From a virus, in IMG/VR virus record IMGVR_UViG_3300021959_000148, positions 1-37,487 of that record: DNA of 37,487 nt; one strand, 5' to 3'. Positions 12,847 through 21,180 of the stretch are shown here, piece by piece. The notes below the pieces were generated by a model, which was not told the origin of the DNA, made no database searches, and worked only from the letters and a program-made list of their open reading frames with translations. A program made the translations under genes and the position numbers. Position 1 is the stretch's first letter. Every line of letters begins with the position of its first letter.

Positions 12847-15159
12847 TTAAATGGCACAAGCCTCACAATCCTCTTCATCTGTGTCATATTGACTCATGAC
12901 ATTAGCTGCATCGTCTACTGCACTTGGCATATCACCAACAACGTCTTCTGTTTTACCGTCCATGGTGTTTTGGTAATATGAAGTCTTCCAACCCATCTTG
13001 TATGTGGTTAGAAGGTCACGTGCCATTACTGACACTGGAACTTCTCCGTTCTCATAGTTCTCAGGATTGTATGACCAGTTTCCTGAGATTGCTTGGTCGA
13101 AGAACTTCTGCATAACTGCAACCACATTGATATAACCTGTGTTATCTGGCATGTCCCATAATAGAGTATATGCAGACTTCAAGTGTGAGTACTGAGGTAC
13201 AATTTGTTTGAGTGTACCCTTCTTACTCTTCTTAACACTTAGATAGTCACGTGGTGGTTCAATACCATTTGTTGCGTTACACACAACACTAGAACTCTCT
13301 GACGGCATCTGTGCAGTCAATGTGGAGTGTCTTAAACCGTGTTTGTGTATATCCTTTCTTAGTTGTTTCCAGTTCATGGATAATTTGTTAGGTACAATCT
13401 CATCCACTTCTTTCTTGTAAGTGTCGATAGGTAGAATACCATCTGCATACTTAGTTCTTTGGAACCATTCACATGCACCCTTCTCTTGTGCAATAGTGTT
13501 AGATGACTTTAATAGGAAGTACTGAAACTTCTCTGTGAGGTCATGTACTAACTTCCATGCTTGTGGGTCATTGTACTTCACCTTATTCTTTGCAAGGAAG
13601 TGTGCAAGTCCAATGTATCCAATACCTAAACTTCTACGTGCAAGTGTTGATCTCTCTGCAGCTTTAACTGGATACTGTTGATAATCAATCAGTTCTTCTA
13701 GTCCTCTTACTGCAAGGTCACAGAGATTCTCCATTTCCTCATCCTTCGCAAGTCCAACATTTACTGCACTTAGAATACATAGTGCAATCTCACCTCTACC
13801 ATCAATATGGTCAATGGGGTCGGTGGGAAGTGTAATCTCTTGACAAAGATTACTCATGTTCACTTTGTCAAGAAAACTACTGTGCTCATTACAATGGTCT
13901 ATATTCATGATATAGATTCTGCCAGTCTCTGCACGTTCTTTTAATAGGTCTGTAATTAACTCTCTTGCACTTATTTTTGTTTTAGGTATGGACGTTGCAC
14001 GTTCATACTTTTCATATAACTCATCAAACTCAGGTGTACCAAATGCTTCATATAAGCCAGGCACATCATGTGGTGAGAATAATGTTATGTCATCATTTCG
14101 AAGGAAACGTTCATAGAACAACTTTGATAACTGAATGGAGTAGTCCAACTTGCGAACTCTGTTGTCTTCTGTTCCTTTGTTGTTTTTAAGAACGATAATG
14201 TCTTCGATTTCTTGGTGCCAGATTGGAAAGTGGACAGTTGCACTACCTCCCCTGACTCCGTTTTGGGTACAACATCTAACGGTAGATTCGAACTTCTTAA
14301 GGAAGGGAATAACTCCAGTATGTTGCACTTCCCCACCTCTGATTCTTGCACCCAATCCTCTGATTCGTCCTGCATTGATACCGATACCTGCACGTTGTGC
14401 CACGTATCTTCCGATTGCCATGTCACTGGAAAAAATACTCCCCAAGGTGTCGTCTGAGTCGACAAGCACACATGATGCAAACTGTCGTAGTGGGGTTCTA
14501 ACTCCTGACATAATTGGTGTCGGTATGTTAATTTTGAAAGTCGATATTGCATCGTAATATCGTTTAATGTAATCAAGTCTATTCTCCTTATATTCTCTGA
14601 ATAGTGTCATTGCAATAAGCATGTACATGAACTGTGGTGTTTCATATACGGTTGATGTAGACCTATCTTGCACCAAATACTTGTCTACAACCTGTTGTAA
14701 ACCTGCATAGGTGAAGTCCATGTCTCTACCATGTTTGATGTACTTGTCCAGTGTATCAAACTCTTCCTCTGTGTATAGTGTAAGAATCTCTTCATCGTAC
14801 ACTCTATACTCTATGTTTCTTTTTGTTAGTTCTAACAGTGAAGGATAGATTTCACTGTCCTTCCACTTGGTGTTGAACACTTGTTTTTGAATTGCAAACA
14901 GAAGTAATCGTGCTGCAACGAATTGATAATTTGGTGATTCCAATGAGATTAAGTCACTTGCAGATTTGACTAGAATCTTTTGAATTTCTTTTGTGGTAAT
15001 ACCATCATAAAATTGTAGACCACTGTTCATTTCTACCAATGACTCAGATACACCTGTAATTCCTTTACATGCTTTCTCCACCATTCTGTGGATTTTTTCT
15101 AATTCAATTCCTTCTTTGGTTCCGTCTGACTTGACTACTTTGATGTCAGTATTACTCAT
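12847..15159 (-). CDS. nrdA: Ribonucleotide reductase class Ia, alpha subunit
   Basis: 770 aa from MSNTDIKVVKSDG; the frame continues to 15213 but that part lies inside the primase gene. Domains: N-terminal ATP cone (about 5-95), then the ten-stranded barrel. Active-site cysteines are in FASCVLVDS, NLCQEITLP (thiyl radical site with N and E) and IALCILSAVN; the C-terminal CEAC tail re-reduces the active site. The tail and cone show allosteric class Ia type. The ATG overlaps the primase stop (ATATGAG), with GGAGT upstream. Confidence 0.95.
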   Translation of the reverse strand: MSNTDIKVVKSDGTKEGIELEKIHRMVEKACKGITGVSESLVEMNSGLQFYDGITTKEIQKILVKSASDLISLESPNYQFVAARLLLFAIQKQVFNTKWKDSEIYPSLLELTKRNIEYRVYDEEILTLYTEEEFDTLDKYIKHGRDMDFTYAGLQQVVDKYLVQDRSTSTVYETPQFMYMLIAMTLFREYKENRLDYIKRYYDAISTFKINIPTPIMSGVRTPLRQFASCVLVDSDDTLGSIFSSDMAIGRYVAQRAGIGINAGRIRGLGARIRGGEVQHTGVIPFLKKFESTVRCCTQNGVRGGSATVHFPIWHQEIEDIIVLKNNKGTEDNRVRKLDYSIQLSKLFYERFLRNDDITLFSPHDVPGLYEAFGTPEFDELYEKYERATSIPKTKISARELITDLLKERAETGRIYIMNIDHCNEHSSFLDKVNMSNLCQEITLPTDPIDHIDGRGEIALCILSAVNVGLAKDEEMENLCDLAVRGLEELIDYQQYPVKAAERSTLARRSLGIGYIGLAHFLAKNKVKYNDPQAWKLVHDLTEKFQYFLLKSSNTIAQEKGACEWFQRTKYADGILPIDTYKKEVDEIVPNKLSMNWKQLRKDIHKHGLRHSTLTAQMPSESSSVVCNATNGIEPPRDYLSVKKSKKGTLKQIVPQYSHLKSAYTLLWDMPDNTGYINVVAVMQKFFDQAISGNWSYNPENYENGEVPVSVMARDLLTTYKMGWKTSYYQNTMDGKTEDVVGDMPSAVDDAANVMSQYDTDEEDCEACAI

Positions 15160-16193
15160 ATTTTCTTGTACTCCGTTAGTGTTAGTTTTGCAGAAAGGCC
15201 AGTATATGTACAAGAGTTAATAATATCGATAATCTCATCCACTTCCAATCCACCTTTAACCATGTCATTGATGTCTTTGAAATTACTGACACGTTTGTCA
15301 TTCCAAATACAGACCTGCCATCCTTGGTCAATGACTTCGTCTATTTTCTTTAATATTTCAGAACTTCTTGGTTCGTTGTCATAAATGAGTATCGCATTCT
15401 CTTTAAAACTATTATCAAGTTTTTTAAAATCACTACCACCTACTGCAATACTGTTGGGTAGGAATAGACTGTCTATTGGCCCTTCTGTGACATAAACAGT
15501 CTTTGACTTGTCCACATTTCTTATATTATAGATGAGTGGAACATCATCTAGGAATCTCATTGTGAGGTATCGTAAAGGTGAATCATTGATTGCACGTCCA
15601 CTGACACCTGCTAATTCCCCATTTTCATCAAAAAATGGTAACACAATCCTAGGGTCATTCCCTAGAACTCTGTCTCTGTACTTACTACTTAAGTGTGACA
15701 GAGATTGTGAGTTGGAGACGAACCACAGTGCTTTAATGATTTCATCAGGAATGAGTCGTTCTTGTAGATATTCTCTTGCGACTACTTTGTCCCATGCACC
15801 GTGACACACTCCTTTGAGTGTCTCCATTGATTTATATAGTACATCTTGTTGGTCAACTTTACTCTTAAACTTGAATGCATTTGCAGACAACATTTTTTGA
15901 GGTCTACGTTTTCCACGCCCAGTTTCTTTCAACCACTCTTTCACATATTCTTTGTGAATAGTTGGGAAATGGTCTTTTATAAAGTTAACACTTGATGTTG
16001 ATTTACCACAGTTGTGACATTTATAGACAAATGATTGGTCAACTGTGAAATGATATGCACGTGCCTTATAGAGATTCTTCTGTGAATCTCCACAATAAAG
16101 ACATCGGTGATTTAATGTATTATCACCTTTCCATGATGCTCTGTCGAGTGATGACACGACCATCGAAAGGTATTTTCGTTCTAACCATAGCAT
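15156..16193 (-). CDS. 61: DNA primase (T4 gp61 type)
   Basis: 345 aa, close to T4 gp61 (342 aa). N-terminal zinc ribbon CLYC...CHNC (Cys31, 34, 59, 62), then a central domain and a TOPRIM fold with VYVTEGPIDSLF (catalytic Glu) and ILIYDNEPRSSEI (D-x-E). It makes RNA primers with the gp41-type helicase encoded 14 kb away. The ATG at 16191-16193 lies 6 nt after TATACT, so the mRNA should be leaderless. It starts the operon that continues with nrdA. Confidence 0.9.
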   Translation of the reverse strand: MLWLERKYLSMVVSSLDRASWKGDNTLNHRCLYCGDSQKNLYKARAYHFTVDQSFVYKCHNCGKSTSSVNFIKDHFPTIHKEYVKEWLKETGRGKRRPQKMLSANAFKFKSKVDQQDVLYKSMETLKGVCHGAWDKVVAREYLQERLIPDEIIKALWFVSNSQSLSHLSSKYRDRVLGNDPRIVLPFFDENGELAGVSGRAINDSPLRYLTMRFLDDVPLIYNIRNVDKSKTVYVTEGPIDSLFLPNSIAVGGSDFKKLDNSFKENAILIYDNEPRSSEILKKIDEVIDQGWQVCIWNDKRVSNFKDINDMVKGGLEVDEIIDIINSCTYTGLSAKLTLTEYKKI

Positions 16194-16199
16194 ACATCT

Positions 16200-16228
16200 A
16201 GTATATCACTAAATGTACGTTATTTCAA
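16200..16228 (-). promoter_or_regulatory. Early promoter of the primase-nrd operon
   Basis: Minus-strand TTGAAA (16223-16228), 17 bp, TATACT (16200-16205), preceded by CCCC rather than GGGG. The start codon of the primase is 6 nt downstream of the -10. Confidence 0.75.
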
Positions 16229-16247
16229 GGGGATTTTCCTCTCTGAT

Positions 16248-16283
16248 AAAAAAACATGCATTCAGTTCCCTAAATGCATGTTT
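16248..16283 (-). terminator. Strong intrinsic terminator
   Basis: AAACATGCATT (16252-16262) and AATGCATGTTT (16273-16283) form a perfect 11-bp stem; on the minus strand a run of seven T follows. It separates the late unit ending at 16346 from the primase promoter. The plus strand has only a short T-run. Confidence 0.85.
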
Positions 16284-16290
16284 CTATGTA

Positions 16291-16331
16291 AACGGACAAA
16301 AAGTGGACAGTTTGTCCGTAAAATGTCCGTT
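16291..16331. repeat. Cluster of GGACA/TGTCC half-sites
   Basis: ACGGACAAA (16292-16300) and TTTGTCCGT (16311-16319) form a 9-bp inverted repeat; TGGACA lies between them and TGTCCGTT (16324-16331) forms a second match to AACGGACA (16291-16298). Four copies of one pentamer in 41 bp, near a terminator and a promoter, look like a protein-binding array or an alternative hairpin. Confidence 0.55.
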
Positions 16332-16345
16332 AATTACTCTAACTA

Positions 16346-16558
16346 TTATGCATCGATCAATGCTTGGATTTCTGCAACCTGTTCGCCATGTGTGACCATT
16401 GAAGCATCATATGCAACCTTTTGAGGGTCGTCTGCTTCCATGTCTGCATAACCAGTAGGTTGAGGTGGTAATCCTGCGCCATTGAACCATGCAAGTCTTC
16501 CTGCCAAGTCATCCATGCCTGGAATTGTTGGGGTATCGTATCCTTCAGGTGCTGCCAT
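16346..16558 (-). CDS. Small protein, function unknown
   Basis: 70 aa, beginning MAAPEGYDTPTIPGMDDLAGRLAW; proline- and acid-rich first half, a helical end (HGEQVAEIQALIDA). GGAGAAAACAATC is a strong RBS. It is the last gene before the terminator, behind a late-type CTAAATA box (16592-16598), so it is probably a late, perhaps virion, protein. No family recognised. Confidence 0.6.
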   Translation of the reverse strand: MAAPEGYDTPTIPGMDDLAGRLAWFNGAGLPPQPTGYADMEADDPQKVAYDASMVTHGEQVAEIQALIDA

Positions 16559-16590
16559 GATTGTTTTCTCCTATTGTTAATATTAACCTA

Positions 16591-17409
16591 TTATTTAGTT
16601 TTTGACAAGTCTTTAACTCGTTTTTTTGGTACTTGAATTACATATCTATTTTCAACTACTTTCGGTTTTTCTTCATCTCTTTTACGTGCTATCATACCAG
16701 TTGATGACACTAGTAGTAACACTGCAAGGGGGTCAAACACGAAAATAAGTGCATAAATCACCCATCTCACTGCATTGTCAAGGTACTTGACAACCTCTTC
16801 TTCACCATATATTACCTCTGCAACGTACTTGATTGGCCCAATCTTTGAGTCTTGTTCCAACTGTTTACGTTGTATAGGTAGTTTGTCTTCAGTGTACTCT
16901 GTAATCAGATTAATAGAAGTGTCAATATCTTCTGCAATCTGTTGTCTCTCATCTCTTTGTTGTCTGTTGATATAGTTTCTATCTTGTGGTCTTCCTGTGG
17001 TCACAACAAGGTCTAAACCCTCTAATCTGTCATTGAGTCTGTCTATCTTGTCTCTCTCTGCACTGATACGTGTGTCCAATACAGACAGTTCTAAATTGTT
17101 ACCATCTCCTACGAGATTGACTTCGATGTTTGCCTTAGATAGATAACCAAATATACCTAGTGATGTTATCAACATGAGGACACCAACTGCAAGTAGTAAA
17201 TAGTACTTTAGGTAGTTTAACCTATCCCACACTAAGTGTAGGTATGCAGCGGTGACTAACTTCCCTGTCTCCAATGCAGTCATCATTACAACTGTTCCAA
17301 GGTATGCACCTGCAAACATAGTTGCCATACCGATAACTGAGAAGTATGCAGCGATTCCTGCAATGACAATTGAAGTCAATAGTGCTAAGTAATTCAAAAA
17401 TTTAATCAT
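16591..17409 (-). CDS. Multi-pass membrane protein with periplasmic-type coiled coil
   Basis: 272 aa with four hydrophobic segments: about 4-24, 28-46, 70-90 and, after a long charged middle, 214-238. Between the third and fourth (about 105-195) lies a coiled-coil-rich region with LNDRLEGL and QQIAEDIDTSINL. The end is basic (KKRVKDLSKTK). I have a general memory of similar membrane proteins in marine T4-like phages but no known function. It follows the PAP2 gene by 5 nt. Roles in lysis, membrane remodelling or superinfection exclusion are possible. Confidence 0.6.
   Translation of the reverse strand: MIKFLNYLALLTSIVIAGIAAYFSVIGMATMFAGAYLGTVVMMTALETGKLVTAAYLHLVWDRLNYLKYYLLLAVGVLMLITSLGIFGYLSKANIEVNLVGDGNNLELSVLDTRISAERDKIDRLNDRLEGLDLVVTTGRPQDRNYINRQQRDERQQIAEDIDTSINLITEYTEDKLPIQRKQLEQDSKIGPIKYVAEVIYGEEEVVKYLDNAVRWVIYALIFVFDPLAVLLLVSSTGMIARKRDEEKPKVVENRYVIQVPKKRVKDLSKTK
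16592..16598 (-). promoter_or_regulatory. Late promoter-like CTAAATA box
   Basis: CTAAATA followed by ATAGG on the minus strand, 33 nt before the 70-aa gene, overlapping the end of the membrane protein gene. Only the core matches. Confidence 0.4.
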
Positions 17410-17414
17410 AATGT

Positions 17415-18176
17415 TTATGTGAATCGTTTCATCACATCATGGAGTTTCCTTTTCTTTTTAGGTCTCCATGTTGCGACATCACTTCCAGTCCCTACGACTG
17501 CACTACCAGTTGCATTAACTGGTGCATCTTCCATCATATCAAACTTGAGATACCTCATCAGTTTGTTTGCAAGTTCATGACCTGCAGCGATATCAGATGG
17601 GAAGTGTACACCCATTCTTACTCTTCCTAGTCCACTGATTTCTGCACCCTTAAAGAATCCGTCTTTGTGTTCAGGATATATTGTTGCATAATAGTTCGCA
17701 ACAATCTTAGGTTGCACCGTGTGACCTGAGGGGTACGATGGTGTGTTCGATGTTTCTGTTTTATATCTGTCAAAGTCGATACCAAGTTCCTTTGCAATTT
17801 GATAAGGTCTTGGTCTATCGAACATGTTCTTGTAGTGTCGTATGATGGGTCTTACTTGTTCTCCTAAGTAAACCATTCTCTCTTCATCATACTCTAACCC
17901 TTCCTTCTCCATATATTCTTGAATATAGAAGTATGGGTTCTCATCTGTGTTGATGTATTCTAGTTCTTGTTCTTTGGTTGTGTTGTCTCGTATGTCTTTG
18001 ATTTCATCGAGCTCCATACGGACTTGTCTTGAATCATTCTTTGGAGGTGTGGGTAATGTAATGTCTTTCCAGTCACCACTAAAGACTTCAATATCTTTGT
18101 ACTTGACTTTCTTGTGATTACCAAAATCTGAGAACTTCAGATTATTGATGGTTTGGATTGCTTCAATATACATCAT
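17415..18176 (-). CDS. PAP2-type acid phosphatase
   Basis: 253 aa. The three motifs of the phosphatidic acid phosphatase type 2/haloperoxidase fold are readable: KNMFDRPRPY (about 116-125), PSYPSGHTV (about 146-154) and GRVRMGVHFPSD (about 184-195), with the catalytic histidines in the second and third. No membrane helices or signal peptide are visible, so it resembles soluble phage members. Substrate unknown (a phosphomonoester). Its start overlaps the upstream gene by 14 bp. Confidence 0.8.
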   Translation of the reverse strand: MMYIEAIQTINNLKFSDFGNHKKVKYKDIEVFSGDWKDITLPTPPKNDSRQVRMELDEIKDIRDNTTKEQELEYINTDENPYFYIQEYMEKEGLEYDEERMVYLGEQVRPIIRHYKNMFDRPRPYQIAKELGIDFDRYKTETSNTPSYPSGHTVQPKIVANYYATIYPEHKDGFFKGAEISGLGRVRMGVHFPSDIAAGHELANKLMRYLKFDMMEDAPVNATGSAVVGTGSDVATWRPKKKRKLHDVMKRFT

Positions 18177-18750
18177 CTGCAGTTACCAACACTCTTTCTC
18201 CCTCACAAACACCAGCGTAAACTGTTACACCATAGTATTGTGCATACTCATTGTTTACAAAGAGTTCGGATTTTGGAGTATATTCTGATTCGTTCTGAGT
18301 TAATTTTCTTCTGAGTCGATACATACCCCTTTCAAGTGTATCTAACAATGCAGATTCTGTAATCATGTCCGTGGTTACCATGTCGTTGTCTTTCAACCAA
18401 TGGTAAAATTCTTCTTCAAGTCTTTGCATTTGTTCGTCATTGAGTTCATTTGATTCCTTTAGTAGTGCAAGTGCAACAGCATATGATGCAAATGCAGATT
18501 TACCAAAAGGCACTTTCTCAATGATTTTCTTGAGGTTAAAGACAAGACGATGTAGAGGTGTAAGGGATGCCTTTTCCTCATCAGTCTTAGGATTGTTTTC
18601 TACTTTCTGATTAGAACCTTCAACTTGTTTGAACTTAATTCTGTTACCCTTGTCATCAATAAACCCAAATTTGAATGCAGGTTGTTTATTGAAGGGTGTG
18701 GTTAACATCTTCAGAATACGGAAAACTATTAATGTATCTACGACTCTCAT
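18163..18750 (-). CDS. Conserved phage protein, function unknown
   Basis: 195 aa. The N-terminal KMLTTPFNKQPAFKFGFIDD and central LTPLHRLVFNLKKIIEKVPFGKSAFASYA are motifs I associate with a conserved protein of marine T4-like phages, of unknown function. It is mostly helical after residue 60. The ATG is 5 nt after a CTAAATAGTACT late-promoter box and has no RBS, so translation may be nearly leaderless. Confidence 0.65.
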   Translation of the reverse strand: MRVVDTLIVFRILKMLTTPFNKQPAFKFGFIDDKGNRIKFKQVEGSNQKVENNPKTDEEKASLTPLHRLVFNLKKIIEKVPFGKSAFASYAVALALLKESNELNDEQMQRLEEEFYHWLKDNDMVTTDMITESALLDTLERGMYRLRRKLTQNESEYTPKSELFVNNEYAQYYGVTVYAGVCEGERVLVTADDVY

Positions 18751-18762
18751 AGTACTATTTAG
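18751..18762 (-). promoter_or_regulatory. Late promoter-like box CTAAATAGTACT
   Basis: Minus-strand CTAAATA (18756-18762) followed by GTACT and then ATG. The same 12 bases occur at 29502-29513 and similar extensions at 27832 and 29076. Confidence 0.65.
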
Positions 18763-18781
18763 GTGTTTTGAAAGGTAGAGA

Positions 18782-18857
<76 letters not shown>

Positions 18858-18858
18858 G

Positions 18859-19230
18859 TTATAGTTCTCTTAGTCTTTCAACTAATTTATCATCTATTAG
18901 GATATCTGACTTAAAGTCTTCTCTGACGTATCCTAAGTATAATAACATAGTTTTGATACTTGTCCAGTAGGTTTCTTCTTTGATTTTGAATTCTAGCATT
19001 CTCATGCACGGTTCAAATCCAAAGACGTTGAACAACGTGATGATGTGGTTTAACATTAGACGTTCACGTACTTCACCATATTCATGATGACGATACAGTA
19101 ATCGTTTAAGATATCGGAAACGTCTCAAGTCTTCTTGGAAATCTTCCATGTCCTCACATTGAGGGTCATCGTAGTATTTTAGTGCGAATGCTTGAAAGTT
19201 TTTTGCTGTGAGTTTGTCAAATAATCCCAT
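18859..19230 (-). CDS. Conserved T4-like protein (DUF7207-like)
   Basis: 123 aa, mostly helical. The stretch PQCEDMEDFQEDLRRFRYLK, then YGEVRERLMLNHIITLFNVF and a middle MLEFK, are strongly family-like; I place it tentatively in the DUF7207 group of T4-like phages. Function unknown. A CTAAATA box lies 9 nt before the ATG. It ends 2 nt before tRNA-Thr, so gene and tRNA share one transcript. Confidence 0.65.
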   Translation of the reverse strand: MGLFDKLTAKNFQAFALKYYDDPQCEDMEDFQEDLRRFRYLKRLLYRHHEYGEVRERLMLNHIITLFNVFGFEPCMRMLEFKIKEETYWTSIKTMLLYLGYVREDFKSDILIDDKLVERLREL

Positions 19231-19239
19231 AATATAATG

Positions 19240-19246
19240 TATTTAG
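19240..19246 (-). promoter_or_regulatory. Late promoter-like CTAAATA box
   Basis: CTAAATA on the minus strand, 9 nt before the 123-aa gene and 4 nt after the terminator T-run at 19251. Confidence 0.5.
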
Positions 19247-19250
19247 ATGT

Positions 19251-19274
19251 AAAAAAGGGGACAAGAAAGTCCCC
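19251..19274 (-). terminator. Intrinsic terminator of the structural cluster
   Basis: Minus strand: GGGGAC, loop TTTCTT, GTCCCC, then TTTTTT. It closes the long unit running from 29683 to 19280. Confidence 0.85.
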
Positions 19275-19279
19275 AAGTC

Positions 19280-19720
19280 TTACACTAAAGAACCGTAGAC
19301 TTTGAAAGTTCCGTTGTCTAACTGTTCGTACTTGAATTTTACATCGATAACTTTTTCTTCCTTTTCTAGTTCATCGATGGGTGTGTCAACGGATTTACCG
19401 ATGATTTCACCAAACTGTGAGAACGATACTACTGTCTCACCTGACCCTGAAAATTCCTCTTCGGAAACTTCGTTTCTAGGGTCATCTGAAGGATGTTGTA
19501 CTCTGTTGATACCAACTTGTGCAAGTTTAGATTCTACTTGTCCGATTGCGGCCTTTGGATTTAGGAATTCTGACACTGCAGTGTGACCTAAAATTGCGTT
19601 GATTGTCAACTTAACATCTTCATCAGTTACATCGTATGGTACTTTCTTTGAAGAAAGACCTGCACCAAAAAATGTTGATGGTCTGTAAAGTTCTGTTACA
19701 AATTCTTTAAAATTTTTCAT
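19280..19720 (-). CDS. Probable internal head/virion protein
   Basis: 146 aa starting MKNFKEFVTELYRPSTF. The opening MKNFKEFVTE is close to the capsid-targeting peptides of T4 internal proteins (MKTYQEF type with a V/L/I-x-E cleavage site), which suggests packaging in the prohead and removal of about 10 residues. The body has a helical part (VKLTINAILGHTAVSEFL) and a beta-like end. RBS TTAGGACG. Last gene before the terminator; no enzyme motif. Confidence 0.55.
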   Translation of the reverse strand: MKNFKEFVTELYRPSTFFGAGLSSKKVPYDVTDEDVKLTINAILGHTAVSEFLNPKAAIGQVESKLAQVGINRVQHPSDDPRNEVSEEEFSGSGETVVSFSQFGEIIGKSVDTPIDELEKEEKVIDVKFKYEQLDNGTFKVYGSLV

Positions 19721-19728
19721 AATACGTC

Positions 19729-19992
19729 CTAAGCGTTTGTTGCTACTGGAGTTCCAAAAACAGTTGCACTATCTGAAAAAACTTCATCAGTTGGGTCTTT
19801 TTGTAAGTCAATTGATTGACCTGCACCTATATGGATAGAACCAATTAATACATTTGCAGATGTTTCCACTGATACCACATGAAATGCAGAATCACTGTTG
19901 TACAATCTGACTACTGTTGATGAACCGAAGTTACTACCGTTGGTTGAACCAACTTGTAGTGCTTCGTGTCCTGCCAATAACTTATATTTCAT
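19729..19992 (-). CDS. Small beta-rich probable structural protein
   Basis: 87 aa; alternating strands (STVVRLYNSDSAFHVVSV, ANVLIGSIHIGAGQSIDL) and KDPTDEVF, a turn I know from small virion proteins of marine T4-like phages that have a similar layout. It probably decorates the virion. It lies 8 nt upstream of the 146-aa gene. Confidence 0.55.
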   Translation of the reverse strand: MKYKLLAGHEALQVGSTNGSNFGSSTVVRLYNSDSAFHVVSVETSANVLIGSIHIGAGQSIDLQKDPTDEVFSDSATVFGTPVATNA

Positions 19993-20002
19993 AATTTATC
20001 TC

Positions 20003-20293
20003 TTAACTATCTGCTAATACAGTATCGTCATCTACATCAGGTGTTGCTACGTCTGAATCGTCATCAAAGTCTGCAACGTCTGAACCCATTGAACCTGAAG
20101 ACATTGCGACTAATGTCTCCCACTGTACTCTTGAACCAACTTCTTTTCTTAATGCCCAACCTTCTGATACAACACCTGAATCTGCATTTGCAGTTACTTC
20201 AGCAGTGTCAACACCATAAGTGTTTGCCTTATCAGCGGTGTTAAGGTATTTTGGTTTTGAATCTTCGTTGTCTAATAATCCCCAAAGTGCCAT
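20003..20293 (-). CDS. Virion structural protein (conserved in marine T4-like phages)
   Basis: 96 aa beginning MALWGLLDNEDSKPKYLN followed by TADKANTYGVD, which I recognise as the opening of a small structural protein conserved in cyanophage-like T4 relatives. SRVQWETLVAMSSG sits in the middle, and the last 25 residues are acidic (FDDDSDVATPDVDDD) and probably disordered. RBS AGGAGAAAAA. Confidence 0.6.
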   Translation of the reverse strand: MALWGLLDNEDSKPKYLNTADKANTYGVDTAEVTANADSGVVSEGWALRKEVGSRVQWETLVAMSSGSMGSDVADFDDDSDVATPDVDDDTVLADS

Positions 20294-20304
20294 TTTTTTC
20301 TCCT

Positions 20305-20856
20305 TTAAAATCTGTTTGCAACACTCAATACACTATTGAATGTCTTTTTGAAAGACTTGGAGTCTTTCTGTAATAACTGTATATATTTAGTTCGAACAGG
20401 TGCTTTAACTTTCATTAATGTGTCATAAACTTTAACTGCATCATCTCTTTTGACCTTAGTTTTCTTATTGTCATTAGTAGAGATTTCACCGTCTTTTGTC
20501 AAGTCTTTAAAGTTACCTAACTGAACCATTACGTTCTTATCGGCCCACGCTTGTGAACCCATTGCGTTGTCATCCAATGCACTTATTGCTCTTTGAATAA
20601 CTTCGTCTTCTTGTGCCTCGGAGTATTTACCCCCAGCCATCGTAGAAATCTTTTCGATTCTCTTTCTTAAATCTTTTTCGTCTTTTGCCTGTGCAACTGC
20701 ACGTGCAATCTTTTTATTACCAGCATCAGACATCATTCCAAAGTCTGCAGTCTTCTCTGTCATGACTTTGTTGACTTTCTTTGCAGAGTCCTTAACGTAA
20801 CCTAGTTTCTTTAATTTCTCTTTAAAGATTTTGTATCTTGCGTCTACTCTATCCAT
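20305..20856 (-). CDS. Helical virion-type protein, unknown function
   Basis: 183 aa, lysine-rich and helical. A tail FKKTFNSVLSVANRF closes it. Its ATG overlaps the stop of the preceding gene by 1 nt (TAATG). No domain recognised; context suggests a virion or head-internal protein. Confidence 0.55.
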   Translation of the reverse strand: MDRVDARYKIFKEKLKKLGYVKDSAKKVNKVMTEKTADFGMMSDAGNKKIARAVAQAKDEKDLRKRIEKISTMAGGKYSEAQEDEVIQRAISALDDNAMGSQAWADKNVMVQLGNFKDLTKDGEISTNDNKKTKVKRDDAVKVYDTLMKVKAPVRTKYIQLLQKDSKSFKKTFNSVLSVANRF

Positions 20857-21179
20857 TAATCTCTGTCCATGTCAATGACACCATCAAAGTTTCCTCTTTC
20901 GATACCACCCATATAAGCAAATATTGCCTGTTCAGCATCTACTAGACCTTGATATATTGCATTTGGATTTCCTCTTGAAGAAGTCCCACCTGTTTCAGCA
21001 GTATACTGCATACTATCTTGCATCTTTGCAACTTTATGAATTGCCTTTTGCATAGTCTGTAAAGATTTGATTTCTTTCTTTCTGTCAAACTCTTTACCTT
21101 CAAACTTAGTAGGTTTATACTGAGGAATTCTTGCTTCTTCAAGTTGATGCATTTCCTTGTATGTTTCCAACAAGTTCAT
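20856..21179 (-). CDS. Probable internal virion protein
   Basis: 107 aa starting MNLLETYKEMHQLEEARI. The segment LEE followed by A at residue 16 fits the L-x-E site of T4-type prohead protease, with the preceding helix as a possible targeting peptide. The rest is helical (EIKSLQTMQKAIHKVAKM) with a glycine-rich link (ETGGTSSRGN). No enzyme motif. Confidence 0.5.
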   Translation of the reverse strand: MNLLETYKEMHQLEEARIPQYKPTKFEGKEFDRKKEIKSLQTMQKAIHKVAKMQDSMQYTAETGGTSSRGNPNAIYQGLVDAEQAIFAYMGGIERGNFDGVIDMDRD

Positions 21180-21180
21180 A

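Noticed and set aside
20041-20244. Leucine-rich plus-strand frame
   Set aside because: It is the antisense shadow of an acidic structural gene; the repeated Leu/Gln pattern comes from codon bias on the other strand.
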